Assembly: GCA_963720945.1 (NCBI GenBank) | Contig: CAVRHH010000008.1 | Location: 62,001 to 126,000 of the forward strand | Length of the DNA: 64,000 nucleotides | Source: Bog-532 sp963720945 | GTDB lineage: Bacteria; Actinomycetota; Actinomycetes; Streptosporangiales; Streptosporangiaceae | Direction of reading: 5' to 3' | Part shown: positions 46,493-54,949 of the stretch, one piece after another | Layout of the letters: each line of letters starts with the position of its first letter | How positions within the stretch are numbered: position 1 is the first letter of the stretch | Translations under genes and position numbers: made by a program | Notes under the pieces: model-generated | The model's database searches: none | The model's input: the letters and a program-made list of their open reading frames with translations, nothing else | What the model was told of the DNA's origin: nothing

Positions 46493-46849
46493 CTACCCCA
46501 CCCCCCGGACATGCTCGACCGTGAACCCGCCGGCCGGTTCGGGTGTCACGCCGACCACGTCCACCCGGACCTGGTCCGCGTGCACCCCATGGGCCGTCAG
46601 CCAGCGGACGGCGAGCCGCCGGAGCCGGTTGCGTTTCAGCCGGGTCACGGATTCCAGCGGCGTCCCGTAACGGGTGCCGGACCGCGTTTTGACTTCGCAG
46701 ATGATCAGCGTGTGCCGGTCCATGGCCACGATGTCGATCTCGCCGTCGGCGCAGCGCCAGTTCCGCGCGAGTATCCGGAAACCTTCGGTTTCCAGGTAAT
46801 CGGCGGCGGCCTGCTCCCCGTTCCTGCCCAGGACATCCTTGGCGCGCAT
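46493..46849 (-). CDS. yraN: YraN family (UPF0102) nuclease-like protein
   Basis: A 118-aa protein of the UPF0102 group with a restriction-endonuclease-like fold. Residues GEQAAADYLETEGFRILARN, DGEIDIVAMD and ICEVKTRSG provide the E-D-ExK motif. Start ATG 46849 with GGAGGTGG upstream; the long open frame to 47281 is rejected. Function is not established; it always neighbours yifB and rnhB in actinobacteria, suggesting a DNA repair or uptake role. Confidence 0.93.
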   Translation of the reverse strand: MRAKDVLGRNGEQAAADYLETEGFRILARNWRCADGEIDIVAMDRHTLIICEVKTRSGTRYGTPLESVTRLKRNRLRRLAVRWLTAHGVHADQVRVDVVGVTPEPAGGFTVEHVRGVG

Positions 46850-46915
46850 GGTCGACCACCTCCGGATACGACGATCGCCGCAACGGCGGGGACGGCGGTA
46901 TCGTGCGCTGGTGGC

Positions 46916-46954
46916 TGTGGATAACGCGTGCGCAACCGGGGCGCCTGTGGACAG
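46916..46954. promoter_or_regulatory. pair of DnaA-box-like 9-mers upstream of yraN
   Basis: On the minus strand, TTATCCACA (46916-46924) is a perfect consensus DnaA box, and CTGTCCACA (46946-46954) is a near match 30 bp away. They lie in the 296-bp gap between the DUF2469 gene and yraN. They could regulate the yraN-yifB-dprA operon through DnaA or be chance. Confidence 0.35.
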
Positions 46955-47145
46955 TAAGGCCAGAATGTCGGTGCGGCGTGTTCTGCTGGAGGGGGAGCGC
47001 CGCGCCCGGCCGGGCGGGCGGGATTCGGCAGGGAGGCGGCGCCGGCGGGCGAGGGAGCGCCCGGCAGGCGGAAGGGCGCCAGGCAGGCGGAGACGGCAGG
47101 CGGAAAGAGCGGCGCCGTGGGGACGGCGCCGCTGGGACGGTGGCA

Positions 47146-47475
47146 CTAGGCGGAGAAGCCGGGTTTGTCCTCCGGGAGGTCGAGGTCGCTCTTGGCGAGT
47201 TCCTCGATGTTTACGTCCTTGAACGTCACGACGCGGACGTTCTTGACGAACCGGGCGGGCCGGTACATGTCCCAGACCCACGCGTCCCGCATGACCACCT
47301 CGAAGAAGACCTCACCGTTGTCGGAGTTGCGCACGTGCAGCTCGACCTCGTTGGTGAGGTAGAAGCGGCGCTCGGTCTCGACCACATGACTGAACAGGCC
47401 GACGACATCGCGGTACTCGCGGTAAAGCTGCAGCTCCATCTCGGCTTCGTACTTTTCGAGATCCTCTGCGCTCAT
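47146..47475 (-). CDS. DUF2469 family protein
   Basis: A 109-aa conserved actinobacterial protein of unknown function. It begins MSAEDLEKYEAEMELQLYRE, has RRFYLTNEVELHVR and GEVFFEVVMRDAWVWDMYRP, and ends in an acidic region. No signal peptide or membrane helix. The family is nearly always found between rnhB and yraN, as here, and is essentially confined to Actinobacteria. Start ATG 47475. Its function cannot be inferred beyond this linkage. Confidence 0.9.
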   Translation of the reverse strand: MSAEDLEKYEAEMELQLYREYRDVVGLFSHVVETERRFYLTNEVELHVRNSDNGEVFFEVVMRDAWVWDMYRPARFVKNVRVVTFKDVNIEELAKSDLDLPEDKPGFSA

Positions 47476-47636
47476 GCCTACCCCTCCGATCGCCGGTTGA
47501 CGGCGCTCGCCTGCCGCGCGCTCATCCGCATTGCCCGCCCCCGCGGACCCGGTTCAGCCGAGCCTGCGGCATGCCATCGCCCGAACTCAGCCATGGGCCC
47601 ATTCTCCTCTCCTGCGCACGTGGCGGCGTCCCTAAT

Positions 47637-48707
47637 TTAGTCTGCACCGTGCGGAGCCTCGGCCCACGCCGTTCCGGCCTGGCTGACCCGCACGGCGGAC
47701 GCCTCCGCTGGCACGAAATCTGCCCAGGATCCGGGGGTCTCATTACTGCTGTGCGCCCCGTCTGCCACCGCCGGGCCGTCAGCGGCCTCCGGACCGCTTC
47801 CGGGCTCCAGGCCCGCACCAGGCTCCAGGCCCGCACCAGGCTCCAGGCCGCCGTCGGGCAGGCCCTCGGCGGACTCGGGGCCGTCCGAAAGGTCCGGGCT
47901 TTCCCCAAGGTCTGGGCCCCCGGCGAGGTCCTGGCTCTCCGCAAGGTCCGGGCTTTCCCCAAGGTCCGGGCCCCCGGCGAGGTCCTGGCTCTCCCCCTGC
48001 CACCCCGTCGCCCACCGGCGATTCGCCTGCCGCACATTGACGTACGAATACCGGTGTTCCGGGCACGGCCCCCAGCCGCACAGAGCGGCCATGTGCTCGG
48101 GCGTGGAGTAACCCTTGTGCCGGGCGAAACCGTAGGCCGGGTACGAGCCGTCGAGCCCGACCATTACGCGGTCCCTGGTCACCTTGGCCACCACGGAGGC
48201 CGCCGCCACCGACGCCGTGACCTGATCACCCTTCCACACGGCCAGGGCGGGCGCGCCGAGCCCGCGTACCGGGAAGCCGTCGGTGAGAACGTACCCAGGG
48301 CGCCGGCGCAACCCGGCGAGTGCGCGGCGCATGCCCTCCACGTTGCACACGTGCAGCCCCAGGGCGTCGACCTCCTGCGGCGGGATGGCGACCACGTGCC
48401 AGTCCAGCGCCCAGCGCATGACGTCGGCGTACACGCTCTCGCGCTCCTCCGGCGTCAGCAGCTTGGAATCCGCCAGGCCCGGCATCCGCCGGATCGTCGC
48501 GCAGTCCAGGACGACGGCCGCCACGACCAGCGGGCCGGCACAGGCACCACGGCCCGCCTCGTCGATCCCGGCGACCGGCGACAGGCCCGCGCGCGCCAGT
48601 ACGTTCTCGTACGCCGCCAGCCCGGCGTTTCGCCGGGGTGTGTGACCGGAGTGCCGCCATTTGGCCCGTTCCGGGCCGATGGCCGGCTTGCTGGTGGGTC
48701 GGGCCAT
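47637..48707 (-). CDS. rnhB: ribonuclease HII with repetitive C-terminal tail
   Basis: A 356-aa RNase HII, which removes ribonucleotides from RNA-DNA hybrids. The catalytic core (about 45-250) has the first Asp and Glu in GIDEAGRGACAGPLV, the later Asp in YVLTDGFPV, and the conserved SVAAASVVAKVTRD. The tail of about 105 residues contains an exact 18-residue repeat (ESQDLAGGPDLGESPDLA, twice) and GLEPGA three times. Such a tail is not part of the enzyme. ATG 48707 precedes MARPTSKPAIGPERAKWRHS; the longer frame to 49253 overlaps lepB and is rejected. Confidence 0.93.
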   Translation of the reverse strand: MARPTSKPAIGPERAKWRHSGHTPRRNAGLAAYENVLARAGLSPVAGIDEAGRGACAGPLVVAAVVLDCATIRRMPGLADSKLLTPEERESVYADVMRWALDWHVVAIPPQEVDALGLHVCNVEGMRRALAGLRRRPGYVLTDGFPVRGLGAPALAVWKGDQVTASVAAASVVAKVTRDRVMVGLDGSYPAYGFARHKGYSTPEHMAALCGWGPCPEHRYSYVNVRQANRRWATGWQGESQDLAGGPDLGESPDLAESQDLAGGPDLGESPDLSDGPESAEGLPDGGLEPGAGLEPGAGLEPGSGPEAADGPAVADGAHSSNETPGSWADFVPAEASAVRVSQAGTAWAEAPHGAD

Positions 48708-48766
48708 GACAATTCGAAAGATTACGCCAGATCCCGCTGGGACGAGCCCGCTACGGCCCGCCCCGG

Positions 48767-49927
48767 CTAGCGGCGGAAGCGGCGGCGTGCGACCCTGCGC
48801 AGCCCACGCTGCAGCAACGTCAGCGGAACGGCCCCGGCGAAGCCGAGCGCGAACGGCACCGCAGGAGACGACGGGTGCACGGGCACGCCCGCGTCCGCCA
48901 CGGCGGCGGCCTGCTGCGCATGGGCAGCGGCCTGGCCGCTGGACGAGCCGTTCAGTGCGGGCTGCTCGAACGTCGACGGGATGTTCAGCACGGACCACTG
49001 GCTGAACGGCCAGATGATGATGAAGGCGCGGCCAACGACGGCGCTTTCCGGAATCGAGCCGCCGCCCGGGTAGCCGACTTGGTGCCCGCGCGAATCCCAG
49101 GAGACGTCCCGGTGGTCGCCCATCACCCAGAGGCTGTCCTGCGGGACCGTCACGGTGAACCGGTTCTCCGATGGCGGGTTGCCGGGGAACAGGTACGACT
49201 TCTCGTTCAGCGGCACCCCATTGACGGTGACCCGGCCCTGGGCGTCGCAGCACGCGACGTGATCGCCGGGCAGGCCGACGACGCGCTTGATGTAGTCGTT
49301 CTGGTCCCGGGCGAAGCCGAACATGGAGGCGACGCTCTCGCCGAATTTGGCGAAGAAGTTGCTGCTGGCCGGCGGGGTCTGCGGGTTCCAGGAACCGTCG
49401 CCGCTGAAGACCACGATGTCGCCGCGGTGAATGCTGCGGGTGTCGTAGACAATCTTGTTGACCAGCACCCGGTCCCCGATAGCCAGCGTGTTCTGCATCG
49501 AGCCGGAAGGGATGTAGAACGCCTGGATGGCGTAGGTCTTGATGATCAGGGTGAGGATCAGGGCGACGACGATGAGGACCGGCAGTTCCCTCCAGAAAGA
49601 CCTGCTCTTCTTCTTCTTTTTGGGTGCGGTCTTCGCCGGGCTCTTGCCGGGGGCCTCCGGCGGGCTGCCTGGGGCGCCCGCAGCCGCCCCGTCGCCCGCA
49701 GCCGGCAAGCCGGCACCGGCGCCGGCCGGGCGGCTGGCCGGGCTCTGGGCGGCCGACGCCCCCCTCGGCCCGGCGGAGTCCTGCGGGGTGCTCCTGTTCA
49801 TGCGCGCGCCTCCCGCGTCCCCGGTCCCCATACCGGGACGCTGTCCCTCGGGCGCCTGCCTCGGCCTGCCGCGCGCTTGCGTCACAGGCGGGTCTCCGGG
49901 GCCGTCTCCCTCGTCGGTCATTGCCAT
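48767..49927 (-). CDS. lepB: signal peptidase I
   Basis: A 386-aa type I signal peptidase. The N-terminal 110 residues are a cytoplasmic Pro/Ala/Gly-rich region ending in a Lys cluster (KTAPKKKKKSR), then a membrane helix (LPVLIVVALILTLIIKTY). The catalytic Ser is in FYIPSGSMQNTL and the general-base Lys in NDYIKRVVGLPGD. Boxes GDHRDVSWDSRGHQVG and VVGRAFIIIWP are intact. A second hydrophobic stretch near the C-terminus (VPFALGFAGAVPLTLLQRG) gives two membrane anchors. It cleaves Sec and Tat signal peptides on the outer face. Located between rnhB and rplS as in Streptomyces, which has several such genes in a row; only one is present here. Confidence 0.94.
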   Translation of the reverse strand: MAMTDEGDGPGDPPVTQARGRPRQAPEGQRPGMGTGDAGGARMNRSTPQDSAGPRGASAAQSPASRPAGAGAGLPAAGDGAAAGAPGSPPEAPGKSPAKTAPKKKKKSRSFWRELPVLIVVALILTLIIKTYAIQAFYIPSGSMQNTLAIGDRVLVNKIVYDTRSIHRGDIVVFSGDGSWNPQTPPASSNFFAKFGESVASMFGFARDQNDYIKRVVGLPGDHVACCDAQGRVTVNGVPLNEKSYLFPGNPPSENRFTVTVPQDSLWVMGDHRDVSWDSRGHQVGYPGGGSIPESAVVGRAFIIIWPFSQWSVLNIPSTFEQPALNGSSSGQAAAHAQQAAAVADAGVPVHPSSPAVPFALGFAGAVPLTLLQRGLRRVARRRFRR

Positions 49928-50089
49928 GAGCCTAGCGTCAGATAGCGGTGACGGAAGCGGTAACCGTCCTCACTCTGGAGAGCTTCAGGCACGTCACATG
50001 CCCTTTTTGGGCGCGAAACAGCCCATGGTGAGGACACCCGCGCACAGGCGGGGCGGTGCCGGCGCTGGCCCCCGGACATCTGGTTGCGG

Positions 50090-50449
50090 TTAGCTCGCCG
50101 GGTTCTCCCGGCGCTCCCGGATACGCGCGGCCTTACCGCGCAGCTCCCGCAGGTAGTACAGCTTGGCCCGGCGGACCTTGCCGCGCGTGACCGTCTCGAT
50201 CCGCTCGATCGACGGGCTGTGCACCGGGAACGTGCGCTCGACGCCCACACCATAGCTGATCTTGCGGACGGTGAACGTTTCCCGGATCCCGCCGCCCTGA
50301 CGCCGGATCACCACACCCTGGAACACCTGGATCCTGGAGCGGCTGCCCTCCTTGACGCGCACGTGGACCTTGAGCGTGTCTCCCGGGCGGAATTCCGGGA
50401 TGTCGTCCCGGACCTGGGCCTGCTCTAGTTCGGCAATAGCGGTGTGCAT
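50090..50449 (-). CDS. rplS: 50S ribosomal protein L19
   Basis: A 119-aa L19 at the subunit interface, standard length. It has the features RPGDTLKVHVRVKEGSRSR, IQVFQGVVIRRQGGG, TFTVRKISYGVGVER and KVRRAKLYYLRELRGKAARI. Start ATG 50449. A 258-bp leader separates it from trmD and contains three copies of an 11-base element, so it may have its own transcript. Confidence 0.97.
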   Translation of the reverse strand: MHTAIAELEQAQVRDDIPEFRPGDTLKVHVRVKEGSRSRIQVFQGVVIRRQGGGIRETFTVRKISYGVGVERTFPVHSPSIERIETVTRGKVRRAKLYYLRELRGKAARIRERRENPAS

Positions 50450-50466
50450 GGCAGCGATTCCTCAGT

Positions 50467-50513
50467 GCTTATCGGCTGGGCTTATCGGCTTGGCGCGTGT
50501 GGGCTTATCGGCT
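50467..50513. repeat. three copies of an 11-bp element in the rplS leader
   Basis: GCTTATCGGCT occurs at 50467-50477, 50480-50490 and 50503-50513 on the + strand, so the rplS transcript leader carries AGCCGATAAGC three times, 18-64 bases before the start. Could bind a regulator or be a slippage product; purpose unknown. Confidence 0.55.
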
Positions 50514-50707
50514 AGGCGTGTGCGGGCATACCAGCGCGGGCCCAGTGTGATTGGGAACGGGCCCCGGCGCCGACGGGCACACAGCGACCTTCAGTCTGCC
50601 ACATTCCCGGGGCTGGCTGGTAAGCGAGCCGGTTTCCCGTCTGCGCCGGGCCCGGCCCCGGCCCCGGCGGCCGGCGTCCCCGGCCGCCCCCCCCGCCGGG
50701 CCGCCCG

Positions 50708-51670
50708 TCATCGGGCCGGATCGGGCCGGATCAGGCCGGACAGGCCCATGACCGACAGCACCTGCCAGTCCCGCCTGCTGAGCGCACCCGGGTCGGCGGC
50801 GGCCCGCCAGATGAGATCCGGCCGGTTGGCCGCGGTCCGCAGCAGCGCCGCGTCCCGCCGCCAGCGCGCGATCGCCGCGTGGTCGCCGGACAGCAGGACA
50901 TCCGGCACCTCGCGCCCCCGCCAGACGCGGGGCCGGGTGTAGACGGGCCCTTCGAGGAGGCCGGCCATGCTGGCGCCGGCATCGGCCGCACCGCCGGCCG
51001 GGGGGATGGTGCCCGCGGCGAACTCACCAGGGAGCACGTCGCCGCCGGGCAGTGGCCCGGAGCCGGGCAGCCGCCCGGAGCCGGCGTCCGGGTCGGCGGA
51101 CGGCACGTCGCCGGCCGCTGCCGCGCCGCCGCCAAAGGAGTCGTCGCTGGCGGAACGTTCGTTGCCGAGTACCCCCGGGAGCAGCCGGCCGATGGCCTCG
51201 ACCATGACCAGGACGGCCGCCTCACCGCCTGCCAGCACATAGTCACCGATGCTGACCTCGTCCACCGGCATCCGTGACCTGGCCTCATCGATGAACCGGG
51301 CGTCGATGCCCTCGTAGCGGCCGCAGGCGAAAATGAGCTGCGGGCAGCGCGTGTAGCTGACCGCGCGGGCCTGGGTGAACGGGACGCCGCTGGGGGTGGG
51401 AACGATCAGCCGTGGTCCCGGCACCGCGGGCCCGCCGCGGGCGGGCGGGGCGACTTCCTCCAGCGCCTCCGCCCAGACCTGAGCCTTCATCACCATGCCG
51501 GGGCCGCCGCCGAACGGCGCGTCGTCCACGGTGCGGTGGATGTCGTGCGCCCACTGCCGGAGGTCGTGCACGCGGAATTCGATGTCGCCCCGGGCCGCCG
51601 CCTTGCCGATGAGCGACACGCCCAGGGGCCCGAAATACTCCGGGAAGATCGTGATGATGTCGATACGCAC
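50708..51670 (-). CDS. trmD: tRNA (guanine-37 N1) methyltransferase with 57-aa insertion
   Basis: A 320-aa TrmD of the SPOUT family, methylating G37 in tRNAs. Core motifs: RIDIITIFPEYFGPLGVSLI, DDAPFGGGPGMVMKA, FACGRYEGIDARFIDE, SIGDYVLAGGEAAVLVM and LLPGVLGNERSASDDSF. The segment LLEGPVYTRPRVWRG that should follow directly is displaced by 57 Gly/Pro/Ala/Asp-rich residues, close to the catalytic linker between the two domains. The C-terminal domain is present. GTG start; 5 bp after the rimM stop. Confidence 0.95.
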   Translation of the reverse strand: MRIDIITIFPEYFGPLGVSLIGKAAARGDIEFRVHDLRQWAHDIHRTVDDAPFGGGPGMVMKAQVWAEALEEVAPPARGGPAVPGPRLIVPTPSGVPFTQARAVSYTRCPQLIFACGRYEGIDARFIDEARSRMPVDEVSIGDYVLAGGEAAVLVMVEAIGRLLPGVLGNERSASDDSFGGGAAAAGDVPSADPDAGSGRLPGSGPLPGGDVLPGEFAAGTIPPAGGAADAGASMAGLLEGPVYTRPRVWRGREVPDVLLSGDHAAIARWRRDAALLRTAANRPDLIWRAAADPGALSRRDWQVLSVMGLSGLIRPDPAR

Positions 51671-51675
51671 GCCGG

Positions 51676-52260
51676 TCAGGCCTCGATCGCCTCGTCCGGG
51701 TCAAGCAGCCCAGGCGGCGGGTCGATGACAAGGCGGCCCGCCGCCACGTCGACCTCCGTCACGATCGCGCCGACGAACGGCACCAGGGCCTCGTCCGCCG
51801 CCGGGCCCGCCGAGACCGCCGGGCCGCGTACGGCCGCCCGGCCGGGCGCGCCCGCCGCACCGTCCCGGCGCACCACCAGAAGATCCTGGCCGTGGTGCAG
51901 AACGTCGGCGACCACGCCGACCCGCTCGCCCGCGGCGGTGACGACACCCAGCCCGATGAGCTCGTGATCATAGAACTCATCCGGGTCCGCCACCGGCGGG
52001 ATCTGCGCCGAATCCAGGATGAGCAGCGTGCCGCGCAGGCCCTCAGCGGCGGTCCGGTCACCGATGCCCTCAAACGCGACGATAAGCCGCCCCGAATGCC
52101 ACCTGGCCGCGGCCACCGTGAGCGGCCCGCGATCCGGTGGCTCGGCACCCAGCACTGATCCGGGAGCGAACCTCACGTCGGGCTCATCGGTGCGCACGGC
52201 CACGATGACTTCGCCGCGGATACCGTGCGCGCGGACGATCTGGCCGACGGCGATCTGCAT
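51676..52260 (-). CDS. rimM: 16S rRNA processing protein RimM
   Basis: A 194-aa RimM, a 30S maturation factor that binds S19. The N-terminal domain has VGQIVRAHGIRGEVIVAV, the middle GIGDRTAAEGLRGTLL, and the PRC-barrel-like C-terminal domain has EFYDHELIGLGVV and VPFVGAIVTEVDVAAGRLVI. A 20-residue Ala/Gly/Pro insertion after VVRRDG is a local embellishment. Start ATG 52260, 14 bp after khpA and 5 bp before trmD. Confidence 0.95.
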   Translation of the reverse strand: MQIAVGQIVRAHGIRGEVIVAVRTDEPDVRFAPGSVLGAEPPDRGPLTVAAARWHSGRLIVAFEGIGDRTAAEGLRGTLLILDSAQIPPVADPDEFYDHELIGLGVVTAAGERVGVVADVLHHGQDLLVVRRDGAAGAPGRAAVRGPAVSAGPAADEALVPFVGAIVTEVDVAAGRLVIDPPPGLLDPDEAIEA

Positions 52261-52274
52261 GCCCGCGTACCCGG

Positions 52275-52517
52275 TTAGCGGATCTCGTCCGTGTCCAGGA
52301 GGTCGACGCGGACGTGACGGCCGCCCGCCAGCGAACCCATGACGGTGCGGAGCGCCCTGGCGGTGCGGCCACCGCGCCCGATGACCTTGCCCAGGTCATC
52401 GGGGTGAACGCGCACCTCCAGGACACTGCCGCGGCGCATCGCGCGGCTGGATACCAGGACGTCGTCGGGGTGCTCGACGATGCCCCTGACCAAATGCTCG
52501 AGCGCCTCTTCTAGCAC
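52275..52517 (-). CDS. khpA: KH-domain RNA-binding protein KhpA-like
   Basis: An 80-aa single KH-domain protein (KhpA/YlqC family) between rpsP and rimM. It has LEEALEHLVRGIVEHPDDV, the strand SVLEVRVHPDDL and the GKVIGRGGRTARAL loop (GxxG motif), then the C-terminal strand HVRVDLLD. GTG 52517 is used: it starts one base after the rpsP stop, with GGAG inside the end of rpsP as ribosome site. The open frame to 52763 overlaps rpsP and is rejected. It binds RNA in complex with KhpB in other bacteria. Confidence 0.94.
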   Translation of the reverse strand: MLEEALEHLVRGIVEHPDDVLVSSRAMRRGSVLEVRVHPDDLGKVIGRGGRTARALRTVMGSLAGGRHVRVDLLDTDEIR

Positions 52518-52518
52518 C

Positions 52519-53112
52519 TCAGGCTCCGCTGCCCGGCTCACTGCCCTGTATCTCGCCAGTCTGGGGCTCACCAGCGGTCGTGGCCGGCGCGGCGGCCGCC
52601 GCAGCGGCGCTCTCGTCGGCGGATCCGGCGGCCGTCGTCTCGGCACTGGCCTTGGACTTGGACCGGCCGGACTCGGCCCTGGCGCTGTCAGCCTTCGTGT
52701 CTGCCTTGGCGGTGTCCGGCTTCCTGGCGCGGCTGCCGCCCCTGGGGGCAGCGGTCGCCGCATCGTCCTTGGCGGCGTCCTTCAGGGCGGTGGCGAAACG
52801 CTCCTTCTTGTCCGCCGCCGGCTCCTTCGTGCGCAGCGTGCCCTCCGCGCCCGGCTCGCCCCTGAACTTCTGCCAGTCACCGGTGATCTTCAGAATGGTC
52901 AGGACGGGCTCGGTGGGCTGCGCGCCCACGGAGAGCCAGTGCTGCGCCCGCTCCGAGTTGACTTCGATGAGCGACGGCTCTTCCTTCGGGTGGTACTTGC
53001 CGATCTCCTCGATGGCGCGTCCGTCGCGCTTGGTCCGGGCGTCGGCGACGACGATCCGGTAGGTCGGCACCCGGGTCCTGCCCAGGCGCTTGAGCTTGAT
53101 CTTTACAGCCAC
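52519..53112 (-). CDS. rpsP: 30S ribosomal protein S16 with long tail
   Basis: A 197-aa S16. The core (residues 1-95) starts AVKIKLKRLGRTRVPTYRIV and has DARTKRDGRAIEEIGKYHP, followed by QHWLSVGAQPTEPVLTIL. The last 100 residues are Ala/Lys/Asp/Ser-rich low complexity (around KADTKADSARAESGRSKSK), about twice the usual length. Start GTG 53112; the frame to 53244 has no ribosome signal of its own. First gene of the rpsP-khpA-rimM-trmD cluster. Confidence 0.95.
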   Translation of the reverse strand: MAVKIKLKRLGRTRVPTYRIVVADARTKRDGRAIEEIGKYHPKEEPSLIEVNSERAQHWLSVGAQPTEPVLTILKITGDWQKFRGEPGAEGTLRTKEPAADKKERFATALKDAAKDDAATAAPRGGSRARKPDTAKADTKADSARAESGRSKSKASAETTAAGSADESAAAAAAAPATTAGEPQTGEIQGSEPGSGA

Positions 53113-53447
53113 GGCTGCGGTCTTCTCCCAGCAAATAAAGGTACGGGCGGCGATCCGGCGGCCAGGTGGGGACTGGCGGGACCACACAGATGGCCGGCGC
53201 TGCAGGGGAAGAGGGCCCCGCCTCACCAGGTAATCAGATGACATTCTGCCAGACGGCGGGCACTGGGTGGGCCTTATGGGCGCCGGCCGCGGCTACGCGG
53301 ATCACCAGAAGCCCGTTACGGAGCCTTGACTTCCGGTGTCATCGGCGGATGCGGGGACGCGGCTAGCTGCCGGCCACGGAGAGTTATCCCGGGAGACAAC
53401 AGTTATGTAACGCGCGTTGACGGGCGGTACGTGCCAAATCTAGGTTA
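53113..53447. other. 335-bp region upstream of rpsP
   Basis: No gene. It contains the rpsP promoter and leader on the minus strand and ends on the other side in the truncated livH. I see no clear -35/-10 pair. The junction with livH near 53440-53450 is a rearrangement point. Confidence 0.45.
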
Positions 53448-53873
53448 TGCCTACCTCTGCTCGGGCTCCAGTACTTCCTTTCCGCGTCCAGGTACGGCCG
53501 CCTGATCCGCGCGGTCGCCGACGACAAGGAAGCGGCGCAGCTGGCCGGGGCCGACTACCGGCACGTGTTCGGCATCGCGGCGGCGCTCGCGTTCGGCACC
53601 GTGGCGCTAGCCGGCATCGGCTACGGCATGTACTCCCAGCTGTCGCCGACCACGGGCACCGATACGATCCTGCTGTTCGCGTTCGCGGCGGTGGTGATCG
53701 GCGGCCTCGGCTCGCTGTGGGGCACCCTGCTCGGCGGCGTGGTGCTCGGTGTGGCCCAGCAGATCGGCGCCCAGATCAACATCTCCAACGAGGTCCTGGC
53801 CGGGTACATCGTGTTCCTCGCCGTGCTGGTGCTGCGCCCGCAGGGCCTGACCTCCCGGAGGGCGCAGTCGTGA
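53448..53873 (+). pseudogene. livH: 5'-truncated branched-chain amino acid permease LivH
   Basis: The frame contains the second half of a LivH-type ABC permease: SASRYGRLIRAVADDKEAAQ, GADYRHVFGIAAALAFGTVA, then FAFAAVVIGGLGSLWGTLLG and YIVFLAVLVLRPQGL. The family is near 290 aa, but only about 140 codons exist. Upstream the frame meets TGA at 53418-53420 with no ATG or GTG before the conserved part, and the rpsP upstream region takes over. GTG 53565 could start only 102 aa. So the gene lost its N-terminal half by deletion or rearrangement. The stop overlaps the livM start. Confidence 0.75.
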
Positions 53874-54943
53874 GCTTGGCCACCGAAACCACGGCTCGTT
53901 CGGCAGAAAAATTCCGGGTCGCGCGGTCACGCAGAAACGTCGCCTGGACCGGGGCGGGCGCGCTGATCGTCGTGGTGGTGCTCGCCCTGTTGCCCTACAT
54001 CGTGTACTCGGGCACCACCAGCATCATCGTGCAGGCGTTCATCGTGCTCACGCTGGCGAGCATGTGGAACCTGCTCGCGGGCTACGCCGGCCTGGTGTCG
54101 GTGGGGCAGCAGGCCTTCGTCGGACTCGGCGCCTACTTCGTGCTGATCCTCGCTATCGGGGGCACCTCGCCATTCGCCGCGCTGCCCGTCGCCGCGATCG
54201 GCTGCGGCGTGGCGGCGCTGCCCCTGTGGTGGCTGGTGTCGCGGCTGCGCAGCGGGTATTTCGCGATCGCCACCTGGGTGCTCGCCGCGACCGTCATGCT
54301 CATCATCGAGAAGTTCTCCTCGATCGGCGGCGGGACCGGCATGCCGCTGCCCGGCCTGTCCGGGTTCAGCTCGACGCTACTGACCGCGTACACCTACTGG
54401 GCCGGGCTGGCCGTCACGGTCGTGGCGCTGGCCGCCATCTACCTGCTGCTGCGCGGCAGGCTCGGCCTGGTGCTCACCGCCATCCGCGACGACGAGGTGG
54501 CCGCGCGCAGCTCAGGGGCGCGGGTCGGCCTGGCCCGGCTGCTGGTGTTCGTGGTGGCGGGCGCCGGCTGCGGCGCCGCGGGCGCGCTGCTGGCCATCAG
54601 CCAGCTCCAGGTACAGCCGGGCGCGGTCTTCAGCGTGCAGTGGACGGCGGAGATGGCGTTCGCGACCATCATCGGCGGCCTGGGCACGATCGAGGGACCG
54701 ATCATCGGCACCGCCGTCTACATGGTGCTGCAGCAGACGCTGGCCTCCTACAACGCGTGGTACCTGATCATCCTGGGGCTGGTGGCCATCGCGATCGCAC
54801 TGTGGTCCCGCCGGGGCCTGTGGGGCCTGGTCGACGAGCACCTGCACGTCCGGCTGTTCCCGGTCGGCTACTGGCTATGGCCCGGCGACGCGAAGCCACC
54901 AGCGTCCCGCCTGCTGTCCCGACTGCGCCGCGCGGGCCCCTAA
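53870..54943 (+). CDS. livM: branched-chain amino acid ABC transporter permease LivM
   Basis: A 357-aa LivM-type permease with about nine membrane helices. Typical segments: SMWNLLAGYAGLVSVGQQAF, GLGAYFVLILA, SGYFAIATWVLAATVM and GLGTIEGPIIGTAVYMVLQQ. GTG 53870 overlaps the livH stop (GTGA), the ancestral coupling. In a working system LivH and LivM form the membrane pore with LivG/LivF ATPases and a binding protein; none of the three is here and livH is truncated, so this gene is probably on the way to loss despite its intact frame. Confidence 0.9.
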   Translation: MSLATETTARSAEKFRVARSRRNVAWTGAGALIVVVVLALLPYIVYSGTTSIIVQAFIVLTLASMWNLLAGYAGLVSVGQQAFVGLGAYFVLILAIGGTSPFAALPVAAIGCGVAALPLWWLVSRLRSGYFAIATWVLAATVMLIIEKFSSIGGGTGMPLPGLSGFSSTLLTAYTYWAGLAVTVVALAAIYLLLRGRLGLVLTAIRDDEVAARSSGARVGLARLLVFVVAGAGCGAAGALLAISQLQVQPGAVFSVQWTAEMAFATIIGGLGTIEGPIIGTAVYMVLQQTLASYNAWYLIILGLVAIAIALWSRRGLWGLVDEHLHVRLFPVGYWLWPGDAKPPASRLLSRLRRAGP

Positions 54944-54949
54944 CCGAAC

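Noticed and set aside
47905..48000. CRISPR-like direct repeats
   Set aside because: They are in-frame repeats inside the rnhB tail without spacers.
53565..53873. A genuine 102-aa membrane protein starting at GTG 53565
   Set aside because: The LivH similarity continues upstream of this codon, so it is an internal codon of a truncated permease.
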